Part shown: positions 63,121 through 64,000 of the stretch, in pieces
Numbering within the stretch: the stretch's first letter is position 1
Layout of the letters: the number at the start of each line of letters is the position of its first letter
Assembly: GCF_002115825.1 (NCBI RefSeq)
Contig: NZ_JFJZ01000010.1
Coordinates: 106,357-170,356 of the forward strand
Reading direction: 5' to 3'
From: Thalassospira sp. MCCC 1A01428
GTDB taxonomy: Bacteria > Pseudomonadota > Alphaproteobacteria > Rhodospirillales > Thalassospiraceae
Length of the DNA stretch: 64,000 bases
Notes under the pieces: model-generated
What the model saw: the letters and a program-made list of their open reading frames with translations, nothing else
The model's database searches: none
Told to the model about the DNA's origin: nothing
Made by a program: the position numbers and the translations under genes

Positions 63121-63588
63121 ATGGATTTCATCTTGATAAAATTTATCCATCTTGTCGGGGTGGTGCTGTTTCTGGGCAACATCATCGTCAGTGCAGTGTG
63201 GAAAAATGCAGCTGATCGCACAAAAAACCCGGCGATCATTGCTTTTTCCTGCCGGCTGATCAAAATCACCGACTTGGCCTTTACCGCAGGCGGTGTGGTG
63301 TTAATTGCAATCGGGGGCCTTGGCATGTATCACATCGGGCGCATTGACCTTGCAGCCCGCGTCAATCTGCAAAGCGGCATAACACTGTTTGTGATTTCGG
63401 CAATCATATGGCTTTTGGGGTTGATCCCCCTACAACGTCGCATGGCGCGCCTGTCGCATATGGCAGCAGCACATAACGCGACCACCCTGCCCGACACCTA
63501 TTTTCGCGCCGCACGGCTGTGGAATTTTCTGGGGGCACTTGCGGTTATTTTGCCAATCATAACCTTGTGGCTTATGCTTAACCCCTAA
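63121..63588 (+). CDS. DUF2269 integral membrane protein
   Basis: A 155-residue protein with four hydrophobic helices (about 5-25, 45-68, 82-105, 132-153) matching DUF2269. DFILIKFIHLVGVVLFLGNIIVSAVWKNAADRT is the family N-terminus, in two parts. The ATG at 63121 is chosen over the open frame at 63049. Function is unknown. It follows the TetR gene on the same strand and is probably its regulated partner. Confidence 0.85.
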   Translation: MDFILIKFIHLVGVVLFLGNIIVSAVWKNAADRTKNPAIIAFSCRLIKITDLAFTAGGVVLIAIGGLGMYHIGRIDLAARVNLQSGITLFVISAIIWLLGLIPLQRRMARLSHMAAAHNATTLPDTYFRAARLWNFLGALAVILPIITLWLMLNP

Positions 63589-63662
63589 AGACGCTGCACC
63601 GCCCGTTCTGCCCGCAACGCCAATGCCGCCTTGCTTTTCAGCGGGCAGGAAAGGCTTTGTCC

Positions 63663-63956
63663 TTATATCGCCCGGCGGCGGCGAAATACCGTAATATAGG
63701 CTACCGCCGCCATAACAAACGCAGCTCCCAAACCATGCCAGGGGTTTAAAACCTCGCCCAGCACAAGCGCCCCCAGCAATGCCGACATAAAAGGCTGCCA
63801 CAATAAAATAATCGATCCGGTTGCTTCATCAACGCGTTTAAAACATACCGACACCATACCTTGCCCGCCGATATGGGTTAAAAATGCCAACCCGCACAAG
63901 GCCAGCCAGCCCCCTGCCATCACCGGCATACCGATATGGCCATCAAAAATCACCAT
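63663..63956 (-). CDS. DMT/EamA transporter, C-terminal part only
   Basis: A 97-residue C-terminal piece of a ten-helix drug/metabolite transporter (EamA). WLALCGLAFLTHIGGQGMVSVCFKRVDEATGSI, in two parts, and WQPFMSALLGALVLGEVLNPWHGLGA are the second EamA repeat. The same frame reads back only to an in-frame TAA at 63987-63989, while a full gene would extend about 600 bases beyond the window edge. Either the gene is frameshifted near 63985 or only a fragment remains. The edge prevents a decision. Confidence 0.6.
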   Translation of the reverse strand: MVIFDGHIGMPVMAGGWLALCGLAFLTHIGGQGMVSVCFKRVDEATGSIILLWQPFMSALLGALVLGEVLNPWHGLGAAFVMAAVAYITVFRRRRAI

Positions 63957-64000
63957 ATAAACGGCCAGAACCAGCGCCGTAACTGTTTAGTCCCGGCATT

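Noticed and set aside
1..64000. CRISPR arrays, insertion sequences, prophage, tRNA or rRNA genes
   Set aside because: No regularly spaced repeats, transposase-like proteins, att-type repeats or recognisable RNA genes were seen by reading; covariance-model searches could not be run.

Overview
The window reads as a stretch of chromosome from a free-living, probably marine alphaproteobacterium. The gene set suggests a Thalassospira-like member of the Rhodospirillales, but the genus is an inference. The supporting signs are a GapR (DUF2312) gene, C4-pathway 5-aminolevulinate synthase (hemA), a DctB/DctD-controlled TRAP dicarboxylate transporter, a BigR/SqrR-like ArsR repressor, many LysR regulators, and moderately GC-rich codon use (C/G-ending codons) throughout. 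No rRNA, tRNA, insertion sequence, prophage or CRISPR array was seen.

Layout. 0.1-2.5 kb: gapR and a tightly coupled pair (YbdK-type carboxylate-amine ligase, N-formylglutamate amidohydrolase). 2.7-7.9 kb: FadR-type regulator, glycerate kinase, chemoreceptor and hydroxypyruvate isomerase, pointing to glyoxylate/hydroxypyruvate use. 8-19.7 kb: three LysR genes, each divergent from an enzyme gene (azoreductase, epimerase-like SDR, nitronate monooxygenase), plus NADH dehydrogenase II, a HIT protein, hemN, an aldo/keto reductase and an ELM1-like protein. 19.9-27.1 kb: dctB-dctD followed by the dctPQM operon, with a sigma-54 promoter and upstream activator palindromes. 27.4-36 kb: Bcr/CflA efflux pump, two tandem DinB paralogues, enoyl-CoA hydratase, pyrE, and a peptide-type ABC importer with no ATPase gene beside it. 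36-49 kb: stress and cofactor genes (two universal stress proteins, aminotransferase, hemA, LpxO-like hydroxylase, SDR, HMCES/YedK, BigR-like repressor, pdxH, CbpA-like J protein) and a decayed acetyltransferase. 50-64 kb: CoA-transferase, MscS channel, a compact four-gene operon of unknown product, a third universal stress protein, YihY, fabI, aroC, a TetR regulator, a DUF2269 protein, and a DMT exporter fragment at the edge.

The most unusual region is 53367-57568. A thermostable-hemolysin-family protein, an AMP-ligase fused to a heme-oxygenase-like diiron oxidase (HDO) domain, a short-chain dehydrogenase and an exported TPR protein lie in one overlapping operon. Together they look like an uncharacterised pathway that activates and oxidises a carboxylic or fatty acid. 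The fusion gene carries an internal Shine-Dalgarno and ATG exactly at the domain junction, so it may also make a free oxidase.

FNR-like boxes, each one mismatch from TTGAT-N4-ATCAA, precede hemN, hemA and the acetyl-CoA hydrolase/transferase gene, suggesting shared control by low oxygen. Start codons were moved from the longest possible frame wherever a ribosome binding site, family length or promoter position argued for it.
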